64,000 nucleotides of DNA. Origin: Watersipora subatra. Lineage: Eukaryota; Bryozoa; Gymnolaemata; Cheilostomatida; Watersiporidae. Below are positions 1 to 13,000 of this stretch, piece by piece. How positions within the stretch are numbered: the first letter of the stretch is position 1; every line of letters starts with the position of its first letter. A program made the translations under genes and the position numbers. The stretch is from NCBI RefSeq assembly GCF_963576615.1, contig NC_088711.1, positions 4,154,001 to 4,218,000 on the forward strand, in the 5' to 3' direction. The notes under the pieces are model-generated. The model had not been told where the DNA came from, ran no database searches, and was given only the letters and a program-made list of their open reading frames with translations.

Positions 1-235
1 ACTAGCTCGTGTTCTTACTAGCTCGTGTTCTCACTAGTCTGGGTTCTCACTAGCTCGTGTTCTCACTAGCTCGTGTTCTAACTAGCTCGTGTTCTCAATA
101 GCTAGTGTTCTCACTAGCTCGTGTTCTCACTAGCTCGTGTTCTCACTAGCTCGTGTTCTCACTAGCTCGTGTTCTCACTAGCTCGTGTTCTCACTAGCTC
201 GTGTTCTCACTAGCTCGTGTTCTCACTAGCCTGAT
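1..235. repeat. 16-bp tandem repeat (minisatellite)
   Basis: About 15 head-to-tail copies of a 16-bp unit (actagctcgtgttctc) with few substitutions. The array starts at or before the window edge and ends at about 235. No coding potential is seen. Confidence 0.95.
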
Positions 236-303
236 TCCGTAATTGGTAAAATATTTCACATTTATTAGAAAATGAAAAATCAAGCTCTAACTACCTGGCA
301 TTG

Positions 304-1188
304 TTAAAGGTTGACTTGCAACAAAATTCACATTACAGTTATTTTATATGAAAAGATTCACCATGTCTTACTCTGTTGTGTTGTAGGTGCAAAATATGTG
401 GAAAGGTGATTACAAGCTCTTAAAAGCTCAAAAACGAACAGAAAATCGCAGCCACACAAGACCGCTGTAGTTTGGATTCTCTTTCCAAAACGGCTCAAAT
501 GTGACGTAGTTGTGAGAGATGGTTTCTGTTTACACTTTCATGTAACCTTATTCATTGAAATATTTTTACAAATATACTTCACGCTCTCAATAAAACCATG
601 TCTATTGTTCTTACGCGTCTATTTTATCGTCATCGTAATGCTGTCACTTTTAGCAGTGAACTCCTATAACTTACCATAAAAATTCGTTTAATTTTTTAGC
701 CTTAGCTTGAAGGAGTACATATCATTGTCTGATAATCATGAGAAGCCTGTTGGTCACTTGTGATAATCGAAAAGTGCTGCAGAAACTATTTGTGAAGTAT
801 TGGGTCACATGATCAGATTACGACTTGCCAATTAGACCAAGCCGAAACAAAACTGTAAAGTAGCGAGCATCTATATTTGATACGGGGTCTTCGGTAAAAC
901 CCGAAGTGTTTGTCATAAACTAGTGCTACGATAAGGTTTATATTGAGCTTTTAATTGGCCTTTCAATTCACACGAGAACATCCTGTGACAAGACAATAAC
1001 CAAATTTCATGGCTACGTCATCGAAATAAATAGATTCCAATCTACGGCGGCTTTTCGTTTTTGAGCTTTTAAGAGCTTGTAATCACATTTTCACATATTT
1101 GGCACTTACAACACAGCAGAGTAAGACATGGTGAATCCTTTGATACCAAATGACTGTAATGTGAATTTAGTTGCTAGTCAACCTTTAA
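304..1188 (+). mobile_element. TTAA inverted-repeat element (family A), copy 1
   Basis: Non-autonomous DNA transposon, MITE-like. It begins TTAAAGGTTGACTTGCAAC and ends with the inverted form GTCAACCTTTAA, so the body is bounded by TTAA at 304-307 and 1185-1188. The terminal inverted repeats extend for roughly 140-180 bp. There is no transposase reading frame. A TTAA target site is the hallmark of the piggyBac superfamily; the family assignment rests on that alone. Five further copies lie in this window. Confidence 0.9.
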
Positions 1189-1348
1189 ATTTTTTCTTTC
1201 AATTGGATTATGATGAACAAGAGTTGGTATAGACAAGCATCACTTTTTCCCTCCCATGAAGGAAATCACATGCGATTTAGCCATTCTGATGGAAGCCAGA
1301 TAATTGGCATAAACTAGAGTGCCACATAGCATGATGAGTGAACTCATT

Positions 1349-2844
1349 CTACTGCAAAGCCTCTAATTGAATAACATGGTGCTCAATTTTTTAACCCTTC
1401 CTCTATAGTGGTGGCCGATGTGGGGTGGCGTTCAAATAGAGGCTGGCATTGTATTTTTCAAATGGCTCGTCAGAAATATGGGAAGATAAATTTAGCCCTT
1501 TTACAGGCAAAGCAAATGTTGCCTATATTTTGCCTTCTCTTTTCCGGTGGAGTGATATTAAATCTTTTGAATGCAAAAAATCTGCAAACTTACGTTCAAC
1601 TTGTCAAAGCTTTCTTAATACATATGCATTGCAAAACCAAGAAATAGCTCTACCAGTTGGTATCGATTGCTTGCAATTAACCTGCGATGATATTATAGCC
1701 TGTGTCCTGCTTTGCGGTTTGTTGGAGCTTTCAACTTTTATTTCATTCTAAATTTAGAGACATATTTTTATTGTATATCTATATTTACCAATGTTGCATA
1801 AAAGCTCATTGCACTCATCGATATGTTTGCTACAGTTTGCAGCCAAAACTAGCTTTTTATGTGCAATAGAAGAAGAGTTAAAAGCTTCGATCAATTGTAA
1901 GATCAGATTACCGCAATGATGCCATCAAATAATATGCCATAAATTTACAAATTTATAAGTTATATAATGATAAGCTCTCAAATGCTACAAATATATATTC
2001 ATGAACAAGTGACATAAACAAACCATACTTATATTACGTGTAGAAACTAAAATTAACGATCTTAAAAAAAATTTGCATCGTTTGCTCGGATAGCTGCATT
2101 CTGATTGTTACTTTCGATGGAACGAACATCTTCTGGTTGTCCAATACCTTCCACAATGTCTTCTGACCCCACAACTTTTTTTCTACACTGCTGAACTAGT
2201 CGATATTAGCATCTAAACAATTTTTTGGCAGAGCAAAACTTTTACACATTGCATTTAGCACAAACGCAAGGCGTAAAAGTTTTGCTCGCTAAACGTGACC
2301 TTTGGTCTAAAACTAGTTGTTCATGTACCATCATAAATGTAAACCATTTTTTATACGCATGTACTTTGAAGTATCAAGCCCGCGTTAAACAAGGAACTAC
2401 TATCAGACTGAGACAGTTATTGATTATTTGGTAACGGTGCATCTTAGGTCGGTACAACGCGCATACAACACATGTGTAACGGACATGCAAGGCACTTGCA
2501 ACGCACAAACATTGTGGATACAACGCGCATACTGTTAGCGCATAGATGTTACCGATTCTTTCTATGGTTTTGCTTTCGAAGTTTTAACAAACAAAAAGCA
2601 AAAAGCTTTGGAGTTGGACAGCCAGAGAATTGATTATTATTGATGTAAACTATCCATTATTAATACGATTTCGTGGACACTTCTACTGATCACTTGATAT
2701 TATGGGTTCATAAAGATCAAAAATTGTCAAAGTAGCGGTCAAATGGAGGTGGTGTTCAAATAGAGGGTGGCGTTCATTTTTTAACCCTTCTCACATAATG
2801 GCGGTCAAATAGAGGTGGTGCCCATTTAGAGGTTTTACGGTAAT
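1349..2844 (+). mobile_element. Dispersed repeat family B, copy 1 (~1.5 kb)
   Basis: This stretch matches 47454-48931 along its whole length, with fragments at 16944-17215 and 60737-60895. Its ends form imperfect inverted repeats: the left end carries a form of tactgcaaagcctctaattg and the right end is the inverse of taccgtaaaacctct. Short open frames inside (for example 1408-1751) resemble no transposase that I recognise. It is probably a non-autonomous DNA transposon, but the superfamily is unknown. Confidence 0.75.
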
Positions 2845-4028
2845 TGCTAGAGACTGGCCTTAGATCATAACATTATTATAAACAAGAGCAGCAAGGGCAG
2901 GAGTGAAAATGTCAGCAGACAGCGGTATTAGCAACAAGATAGGTGTTGTGATGAAAGGATATGGTTATGACAAGCTAAAGTAATAGTACAGCATATACGA
3001 ATAGAAACTGTATTGGCATTGTTGTGACAAGTAAGAACAGGCAACGGTCTGTCTTTAAAATGTCAGTTAATAAAAAGAGCGAACAGCGTTGTTGAAAAAA
3101 AATGCAGAAGTTAAGCTAAAAACATGAACAAAAATTATTAAATACTAAGTTCAGAAATCAGCATTTACTACAGATAAAATTGTGAGTTATAAAAGGCATT
3201 ACTGATGTAAGAATGAATAAAACAACATTTTTCCATATCGATCTTTGAGAATCTTGCGGCAATTATATAAACGCTAGTTTCAACCAAATGAAAATTAACA
3301 CTTGAAAGCAGGTGCCAACAGCAAGACATTGGACAAGATCAATTGAACACTATTACTGAGACTATGACATGTAGTAGGAGCCAAATGCAAGACAAGAGTT
3401 CAGATTACTTAACCATTTATACGTAGGAAGTGGGTAGTTATCGAGCTTGACAACATATAATTGCAAGGCAAACAAGAGTGGTAATCCATCCTTACACTCT
3501 ACACCTCTGGTGCGCTACGGTCACACTCCACTCTCACGTTTATTAAAAACCTTGCAAGACATGTGATTTGCTTATAGCCTACCGTCAAAGACAAAATATA
3601 CAGCATGAGTTGTCTTCTCTCTAAAAAATGTTGAGCTCACTAATCATAGGGATGTATACCGACTTTTAGCGGCCTTTTAGAAATTCCCTGTGAAAGATCC
3701 GAATTCTCACGAGACATCGAAACTATTTTTACCTGGCCTTATATTTAGATACTTTGCGACACATATTAATTAAAACAATCTTTGTCGCAGCCAACGTATT
3801 TAGAAACAATGCGATCAAGTGATTTCTTATTTCCACCATAGGTGTATGCGTAAGCAATTTCACTGCCTAATCAGCCTACCAATCTATTCTAGGTGTGTAA
3901 GTGTATAGCCTATACAAACACTAGCCTTCTTACCATATAATTATATAAATCTATTTAGAGTGAACGCAATTAGCGCCGCAAGCGATGGATATCCATCCGC
4001 ATATAATCCAGAAAGTATTGTAACAGAC
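2845..4028. other. Intronic sequence of the RGS12-like gene, no feature seen
   Basis: AT-rich DNA without convincing exons on either strand. It lies downstream of the last RGS12-like exon in the window, so it is probably part of an intron; the remaining RGS-domain exons were not found here. Confidence 0.5.
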
Positions 4029-7000
4029 CTTGCACGTCTCCTCGAATCTGCCTGGCCAACCCGCCACATTGTGCTCGCGCAGACGGGAAGTGGACGCAGA
4101 GGAATGCTGATGGCTGGTCAAGAGGCTGGGTTTGGGTGGAATGGGTGGAGGTGGCTTGCCTTTGAGCAAATGTTCACTGTGTTCGAGTTTGGAACGCTGC
4201 TTCCTAGAGTGTGTCATCGGCTGTTGGTAGGTTATTCCATCTCTTCTGCCAGAGTAGGATGATTCACTGCTACTTGAATGGCTGCTAGCAGGCGCTGCTG
4301 AATATGTATAACACGGATGAGGCAGAGAACAAGAACAGCTGACATCAGTATCTGAATAGACAGGTTCTACACTGTCTATGTGCATCAGCCTTCCATATTA
4401 ATGGAAAAAAAATTGTGCTCGTAGAGCCATCTGGTAGATCTGGATATATTGCAGCACTGGCCAGTCTCTTGTATCAGATGTAAAACTATTTACAAAAAAT
4501 TAATCAATTAGCTGTCAAACAGCTCGAAATATCTTTTTACTATCAGATCCGACAATAGCCCGGTTTATCGGATGAAATAAGAACCTATGAGAGTGCATAT
4601 CAGAAGTACATGTATTTATGAGAGAGCAAACCCAGCGAATATAGCAGTTGGTACAAGCATATTACATCTACATTGAACAGCTATCTAGCCAAGGCAAAAT
4701 GACTTCTCTACTGCAAACTTCAGATCAAACTTGTCCCTCATGGCAAGCGCACATTTCTGCTAGCAATAAACAAAAGGTCAAAAATTGAGTGCTATAATGC
4801 TCGACAAGCAAGCAAAGTTGGCTTACGGTATGCTATCAACAGCTGTTTCTTGAAAATATTGGGCTACTTGTGTAAAAAAAGCAACAGATCAATCAATCAA
4901 TTTTAAATTTGATTATTTATAACAACCAAAGAATAGAGCCAGAACCTAATAATAATAATACATGATTTGCACCACAATATCTGATTGTTGGTTGAAGATA
5001 CACAGAAAATGCCAAACAAAAAAGGGAAAGATTTAGTGTGTTATCCGTCATCTCTCGTCCCGTTCCTGGAGCAATGAAACTATTTTAGTACGAGTGTATA
5101 TGAGAACGTCAGCTAGTTTGCAAGTCTAAAACTGATAACTCTAAGTAAAAAAGCAGTGAATATGGTTCATTGGATAAGAACAGGCAACTCTTCAAACCTT
5201 TCGAGACTCATTCATTTCAGTACAAACTTCAGTAAAATTTTGATGTTGTGCCACATTATCGAATATGTAAAGAAAATGAAGGGATGCCTCTGATTGAATA
5301 AGTGGCGTTGTGTTATACGTAAATAGCCTTTCAAACCTAGAGTAAATGAGAACAAGATGGCAGATCAACGTTCACTAGTCACTGTAAAATGCTTGATTGA
5401 AGATGCACAGGATTTTTCAGACAGACTCAACTGTTGCTTCACCGCCCTCACCCACCAAACCATACTCACGTTATACAGCCATAGTACACAATAACTCTCC
5501 ATTAATAACGATTGATCAAACGTTTTAATTTCAACATGAGATGAAGTAAACGTGAAGTTATCTTTCCCCGCCCCTGGTGTTGCAGGGAAGTGAAGGATTT
5601 TATAAAGGGCTAATCTCAGGCATACAAAAGCGAAAGTTTTTTTCCGTATCTACAGTATAAAGAGATCTGCTCCACGATGCAGGCAACTAATAATCGAGCA
5701 TATAGTTCATGACACGTTGGCAGCAATCAAACTGCACAAACCTAGTCCTGTCACTAAAAGTCTAATGTTCTAAAAAAAACTATAACAATTTAAACAGGCC
5801 ATAAATATTTCTCACCGATATAGTGATGTGTCGCTATAGCAACTTGAGGATTGAATGATACTCTACTGCCAGAGGAGCCACGACTCCTCACATCACTCAT
5901 GATGCTCTCAGTGTCACTTAGGGACTGAGTATCTTTAACATTTTCTTTTCTCAGCGCTAACAATCTCTGCAAAGTAATACCAAGCAGTCCGTTTCAAGTC
6001 TGTTAGTAATAACATGGCTTGACCTAAAACTTCAATCCAGATTTCGAATATTGATGTTCTTCCAAGTATTTGATGTGTACTACAACAGCATTCGTGTCCT
6101 TCTACATGAGGAAACAACTCAGAAATATTACCACTCTTTCCTTGACTGCATTGTAACATACAGTCGTGGCCAAAGGTATTAACACCCACAACATTTTTTC
6201 ATATTATCTTAGTTATTGCACTATTACAAGGGCCCTGGCCTACATAAATCATATAATCTATATATCAAAATGATCGGTAGAAGATTCTTCATCTCTCTAA
6301 AGCATGTTACAGAATAATTTATCATAGATAAGTACACAAGCCTTTAAACATGACTGAGTCAAATCACAACCATTTAGGACTTTATTTTATTTGTGGAATA
6401 CAATTAGTATATGTGATTAAACACTCTCAATTGGTCCCAGAGGTCTAAAAAAACTTTATGTAATGAGTTGGCCCTGTAAAGAGGTTTTGGGATTGATATT
6501 GCCAACAATATTTTGTTGGCCATCCTTTACTGTCTATCACTGCCTTGTATCGCCTTGGCCGGCTGTTGACCAAGTTCTCCAGCCTCTCTGCAGTGACAAG
6601 TCCTTACCATGCCTTGACAATTGTCTCTATCAATGGGACTTTTGTGGTTGGTTTATCTTTGGTAACCAGTAGCTTTTTTTGATGCCATAAATTCTCTATG
6701 GGATTGAGATCGGGGGACTGAGCAGGCGAGCTCAACACCTTCACACTATGGGTGTCGAACCACTCTTTACACCGCTTGGCAGTGTGACAAGGGGCATTGT
6801 CCGGCTGAAAAATTCACTCCTCATCTTTGTACAGGTTCTTGGCAGATTTTAACAGCTTGTCTTCCATCACTTTGAGGTACTTTTTAGTGTTCCTTCTTCT
6901 TTCACACACGTGAATTCTTCCTGCACCACGAGCCAAAAAGCATCCCCAGATCATCACTGTCAGGGGGTGTTTCACTGTTGGCAACACACACTTTGGTTTG

Positions 7001-10000
7001 TAGGCTTCTCCAACAGATCTCCTGACATTTTGACATATTCCAGCAATATTTTGAAAGTCAAAGTTTTGAAAGAAAGGACTCATCAATGAATATAACCTTG
7101 CTCCATTGCTCTAGACTCCAAGATTTGTGCTCCTTGGTCCACTCCAAACAATGTTTTCTGTGGACACTGGTGAGCATCGATTTTCTCCTTGGTGTCCTTG
7201 CTGTCAATCCATATTTCTGTAAGATTCTTCTTGCAATTCTTAGTGCAATAGATGTACCAGTTGACTCTTTGAGATCCTTTACCAGAGCTGTATTTCCTTT
7301 GAACCGGTCCTGGCGGCTCTTTCTGACCAAAATACGTTCATCTCGGGTAGTTGCAGCCCGTGGTCTCCCTGGCTTGCTGCGATCTGTTAGTGTTCCATCC
7401 TCCTTATATTTTTATGGTGCACCTCACATTTGAAATGTTCTTCTCAGTCTGTTTTGCAATAGCTTTGAGCCTAGTCCTCGCTCATGGAGGTGAATAACCA
7501 CAGCTCGATCAGTCTCCTGAAGGTGTTTAGACATTTTCACATTTGAAAAATTGTTTGAAAATATCCAAAATGCACACTAGATTTTATACTATTCAAAAGC
7601 TCTCAAATCTTTCAAAAATCCACTCAGTGATTACATTATGTCTAGGGATTTATGTAATGCATTGCTTTATTGCTTTGTGTAAAGCATAGTGCACTTGTCT
7701 GGGAATTGAACTTATAAATAAAAATCAAAATTTGAATGAAAATATAGGGCTGTCTCCGAAAATTTGAACAGGGTGAATCTTTACCCAATTAACAATATTT
7801 TAGTTTCATCAGAAAGAGTAGACTGTAAGCTTTAGTTTGATATATACTTGTCATGTTTTAAGCTGATAATAGGATAAGTAATGACTAATGGAAAGTGGGA
7901 AAATTTGGCATTGCACAGCTAAAGGACGAAAAGAGGGGTGTTAATACTTTTGGCCACGACTGTACTTCTAGCAGGCCACGACTGTACTTCTAGCAGGCCA
8001 CGACTGTACTTCTAGCAGGTACTAAGCAAAGAGGATAATATAAAGTACACGCTTTATGAATGTTTCCACTAAAACATTCGCTGTAAAACTTATAATCCGA
8101 GATATAGATTGCTAAGAGTAACATTTTAAGGTAACACATGTACATAAGAGCATTAGTGCAACTGAGGTTAGTATCACTGTTATTTACTAGTGTTTGTACA
8201 AGACAGCCAAGAACAACCTAGAATATAGATAACACAGACATTGCACAAATAGCTAGCTTCAACTTTCCTATTTCGAATTTCCTTGACAATAATAACGAGT
8301 ATAACATTCTCAATTATATAAAAACAATTAGCCCAGCAGTCAAACTCTCGTAAATGTCATTTGTTAAAGTGCTTTTCAAGCTTTCTGACCTAAATAAAAA
8401 ACATACTGTAAAACTGGGTATCGGCGCAAAGACTAACTGATTATCAGACTTGACAAGGCATATTAAATACTGTGAAACCAGAACTATACAGATTTGAGCT
8501 AGATAAAGACCAGATCACTGTAGGCTCAATTCAATGAACTAAACTTATCAATAGATAAAAGTTAGACTATAAACCAAACCATAAATAAAAAAACAACATC
8601 TTACAAGCTCTCGACATACACCCAATGCTCCCCATGTCAGGAAAGGAAACTGTGTGATAGGGAGCTGACTCATTGAGCCTGAATAGAGACCAGCCATGAG
8701 TCTGTCAATATCATCATACTAGAGTAGACAGCAAACCTGCATATTAGAGCGTAGCTGCTCAACAGTGAGAGGATCCAGAGAAGTACGAGTGACAGCAGCT
8801 GGGCTGATTGCCAGTTTAGATTGGGAGCAGTCAATGGCTCTGTTATGTGCTCCTCCATTTTGCACACCCTCGCAGGATGGTCTCCGCTGTAGTGCACACC
8901 CACGCATACAAGTGAACATTCTATGAACATAATGCGCTTGGAACAAACTTCAAGCTTCAGTAATTACTGTATTTTGATTATAATTTAGCACTGAACTGGC
9001 AGCGAATAAATCTGCAGACCAAAAAATAAAGCAATCGCTGCTTTTTTACTTCTACAATAGGAATGAAGGTTCGATTATAAAAAGTGTAATCACATAACTG
9101 ACTCTAGTATGTGTGAAGGTTTTACCGCGTCGAGAGAGAGTGCAGAGTCTCTAGCGAGACGCTTAAGCCGGGCGCTTGGTGTCTCTATACCCAAGGTGGC
9201 CGACTTGTTGGGTGTTTGAGATCGTTGCATAGCAAAAGCACCAGTAGGAGCTGGATTGGAATTGTCGGCTTGTGCGGAAGACAAATCAGAGTTGTTCGGA
9301 ATGTGTACATCCACAACATATACTCTATCACCTGTAAATTGAAAAGCACGCTGTGAGGCTGCAGATAAATTAGAAAAAATTATGTGAATTTTAATGTTAT
9401 AGAAAATTTTGTGAACTCTTAATGGAATTGTTGCCCCTGGCAAGCTGAGGCTTATGACCGTGGTTTGTCATGAGCAGACAACTATCAACTTAAGCTACGC
9501 TAAAACTATTTCATGATAAGAGTAACATGATGAAAAGGCTGTGGTCTGCATATGCCCATATGATAGGCTGAGCAAGCTTAAATCAGTGAAATAAAGTAGA
9601 AAACTACACAAAGTGACAGATGACACAAAGTAGTAATAAACAGGCACACAAGTATGCTGGTATGACTTGAACCATTGAATTAGAAGAGTCTTACAGCATC
9701 AGCTATCGGTCCTTGTTTGGATAAGAAAATATAAAAAAATGAAAACGAAGAACCTTGTCCATAGTTATTAGTTCGACTCCTTTCAATTTACAGCTCTATA
9801 AACCATTACCAGCTTAGCAAACACCTTCATCATGCAAACAAACATCTTTGAAGTCACACTTAACTCTTACTTGGAATGCTCTCGTCGTGACCTTTGTGAA
9901 AGCCGAGTCCACTATCACTGTTTGTATCGCTATCTGATGAAACTTGTCTTTCCTGCCGCCTTGGCACATCAAATATTCCTCCGTGCTTGTCTTTGTAGAG

Positions 10001-13000
10001 TTTGGCAGCCGTGCGTAGTATCGGAGAGCATGACTTGGGAAATTCAATGCATCTGTGAGTAGTTGGATCGATCGTACAATGCACTCCAAATGTCTTGGCT
10101 TTGGCAGCGTGGACATTGTGAGTAGAAAACACTGGGTCAACCATAAAAACGTGACAAGACGAGCTGAGATCAGACTCTACTTCCCCAGGATCATCCCCAC
10201 CTTGAATAGTTACGAGCCCGAAAAACCTCTTATCATCCGGATACATACCGCTCATAGCCAACTTGCTCACAGGATAATGTACGATTGTCGCTCCCATCGG
10301 ATTGCTCAGCCTGATGCCATCTGCTCGAATCTCCAGCAACACAAGCGTATGTACTTTTTGCTCGATGCGAAGTCGTCTAACAGCTGACCTGATTGATTGA
10401 AGACGTGAGCTTGGCAGATTAGAGTCCTGAGGCATCTCGATAGAGCCAACATAGCCAACTATGACTCTCAGACTAGGCTGATCATCCTCTGTATTAATAG
10501 TCGATGACGAACTGATGGACATTGGTTGCATAGCTGGATACAAAATTTTAGACAGGCCAGTTGCTTGTGAATCCAAAGTCGATACGTCAGGCACGCTGCT
10601 GCTGCGCACCATTTGACCAGACGATGTATTCTCAGGGTTAAAGCGCTGTTGATAAAATCCACCAGAGTGCATTTCATGTTGTTGAGTACTTCGAAACACT
10701 CCAAAATCAGATGCACGGCCATTGATAGCTGTTGTTGGATTGTATATCGTAGGAAAAGGGTCTTCCTTTCTCAAGGCCAATGATAGTGTCGCACCTCTAC
10801 TAGATGTTCCCTGCAATAACACAGTTATCATCACATAAAAGCAGTGACTTGTACAAAGAATGTATGTCCAGATCAGAAGCCGATAACAGCTTGGTAGATC
10901 ATTATAGCAGAAGTATAACCACAGCAAAACCAGTAAATGCAATTCCTGTTCACAATCACATAATTTCTATGAAGCAATGGCACAGCAAAGATTCAATTTT
11001 GTGAGTAATGAAAATGAGTTTGTGGATCAACAAATGGCCTGTCGACATACTCTAATTCTATAATCGATCAAAATTACGATGCTCTATTTTTCAAAGTAGT
11101 TTATAATCGATCAGATGAACATATTAACGCAATTTATGCCTTCTCCTTCTTGAGGAATACGCAAAGTTCTACATACGATGCATACTTGGTGCCAAAACCA
11201 CATCATTATTCGTTAGTAATTATGCTTCAGTCATACAACATTTGTAGATGGAAACTTGTTAAACTGGCCTACACTCTTCAATGTTCTATGTTTACTGATT
11301 AGTCTGGATCATTGGATCAGGCATGCAAACTACGATGAGTAGGAATCTCATTCGCCGCTTTCTGTGTAGTAGTCACCACGGTGTGAAGTACTAGAGCATA
11401 TAGAAGTATATCTGTACTTACCAGTATCATCAGAAAGCTGCCAGTATCATCATCAAAAGAATGATTAATAGTTTGAACAGTCATTGACAATATTGCTAGA
11501 GCATTGTATGAGACAGAGCAAGGAGTAGAGCAAGAGAAGACCTGCTCACACACGGGTGGACACACTGTATCAAGCCACTGAAATCAGCCCTTCAACAACT
11601 ATACGTTGTTACATTTAATCAAGAGCTAATCATTTTACGTAGCAGAATTAATTGAGAAACAATATGGTTGTTGTTTGACTGACGTAAATCTGTACTGTGA
11701 TTATATAAAAGCATGTTAAAGCGGATAAGATTGAAGAGGCGAGATTGTTCCAGATGACAATTAAAATAAAGCGATTGTAACTAGTTTAGAAGTAATCACG
11801 AGCTAGAGCGTACAGAGAGTTAGATAAGGTTTAAGAGTTAGGTTTTCTTAGTAAATCATTCATTAAGATGAAGCGTTAAAACAATCTGATATGTAAAGCA
11901 TATTGGACCATGCTTTTGGAATATTCTGTAAAAGTGTTCACTGATAGACAACACTGTTACTAAATGTGTGACAGCGGTGAAGTTTACCCACCTTGTAAAA
12001 AAACATAACTTCAATTCAGAGTAATCTCCTCATAGAATAATCTTTAATCATTGAGTAAGCACGCTCACAAGCAATAGCGCAAACTAATGACAAACACAAA
12101 ACATACAGCCATTTTGGTTAACCGAAATTCTATGCAATTGGCATTGTGTTATTAACCCGCTGTTGATTGTGTGAGAAATCTTTGTAAAACCTTGTCTAAA
12201 ATATTAGTCAGCAAAACCACTTCCAGTACGCATAACATCGTGGGTGCTTTGTTAGAAAACCTAATGGCTAAAGAATTTAAACACTTGCTGTCTCACAATA
12301 ACAATATTTGACAGATCAGTAAAGTTTAGTAATATTGCATTTTAACCGCTGTTAAATCAAAATTACTTATATCTTGTGACAATTAACTACATTTTACTAG
12401 CCTGATTTTAAAAAGTTCTGCTATATTATACAATTATATGAATTATTGCTCGGGTAGCTGAGCAAACACATAGTTATTTACTGCAGTTGAACATACCATT
12501 GCACACAAAAAATGCCAGGGGAGCCAAATCAAAATTTAGTTATTGGTCTGAGGCAGAATGTGACAGTATTTCTTAGTTTCTAACACTATTGGGTCACACC
12601 GTGTTGATATTATGTCACGCCTGTTGATATTATGAGCATGCATTTGAGTCTTTACTGGTTAGGTTTAATTCTTGTATCACACCTCCTTTGAGTGGCTGAT
12701 TGACACACCTACATGTATAATACTGAGTAAAACTCACTGATACAGTAATGATTTTAACAAGCTAAATTAGCTTACACAAGTGAATAATAGACTCAAATGA
12801 TTGCAGATCAAAAGCAACAACATATTTAATGCCAACTTCCACAACTGTTATCTGATCAGCCAAGAATTTAAATTGAAAAGCAAAAACATTTCAAATTTGT
12901 GATTGAGGTAACTGGATACACAAGATTAGTATGAAGTTCTGACAAATATTTCTTTGAAAGCGTAGCCTAATTTTGTATACGGAATTAGAAGCGGCTGTCT

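Noticed and set aside
1408-1751. Overlapping plus-strand frames of 79 and 100 codons in family B copy 1
   Set aside because: The frame is not kept in copy 2 at 47.5 kb and shows no known motif.
3960-4262. 100-codon plus-strand frame
   Set aside because: Antisense to the well-supported RGS12 exon 4375-4029.
8670-8930. 86-codon minus frame with a hydrophobic stretch, possible membrane peptide
   Set aside because: Out of frame with the RGS12 exon 8886-8737, which joins its neighbours in phase and ends at a good donor.
9814-10387. Plus-strand frames of 76 and 110 codons
   Set aside because: Antisense to the RGS12 PTB exon.
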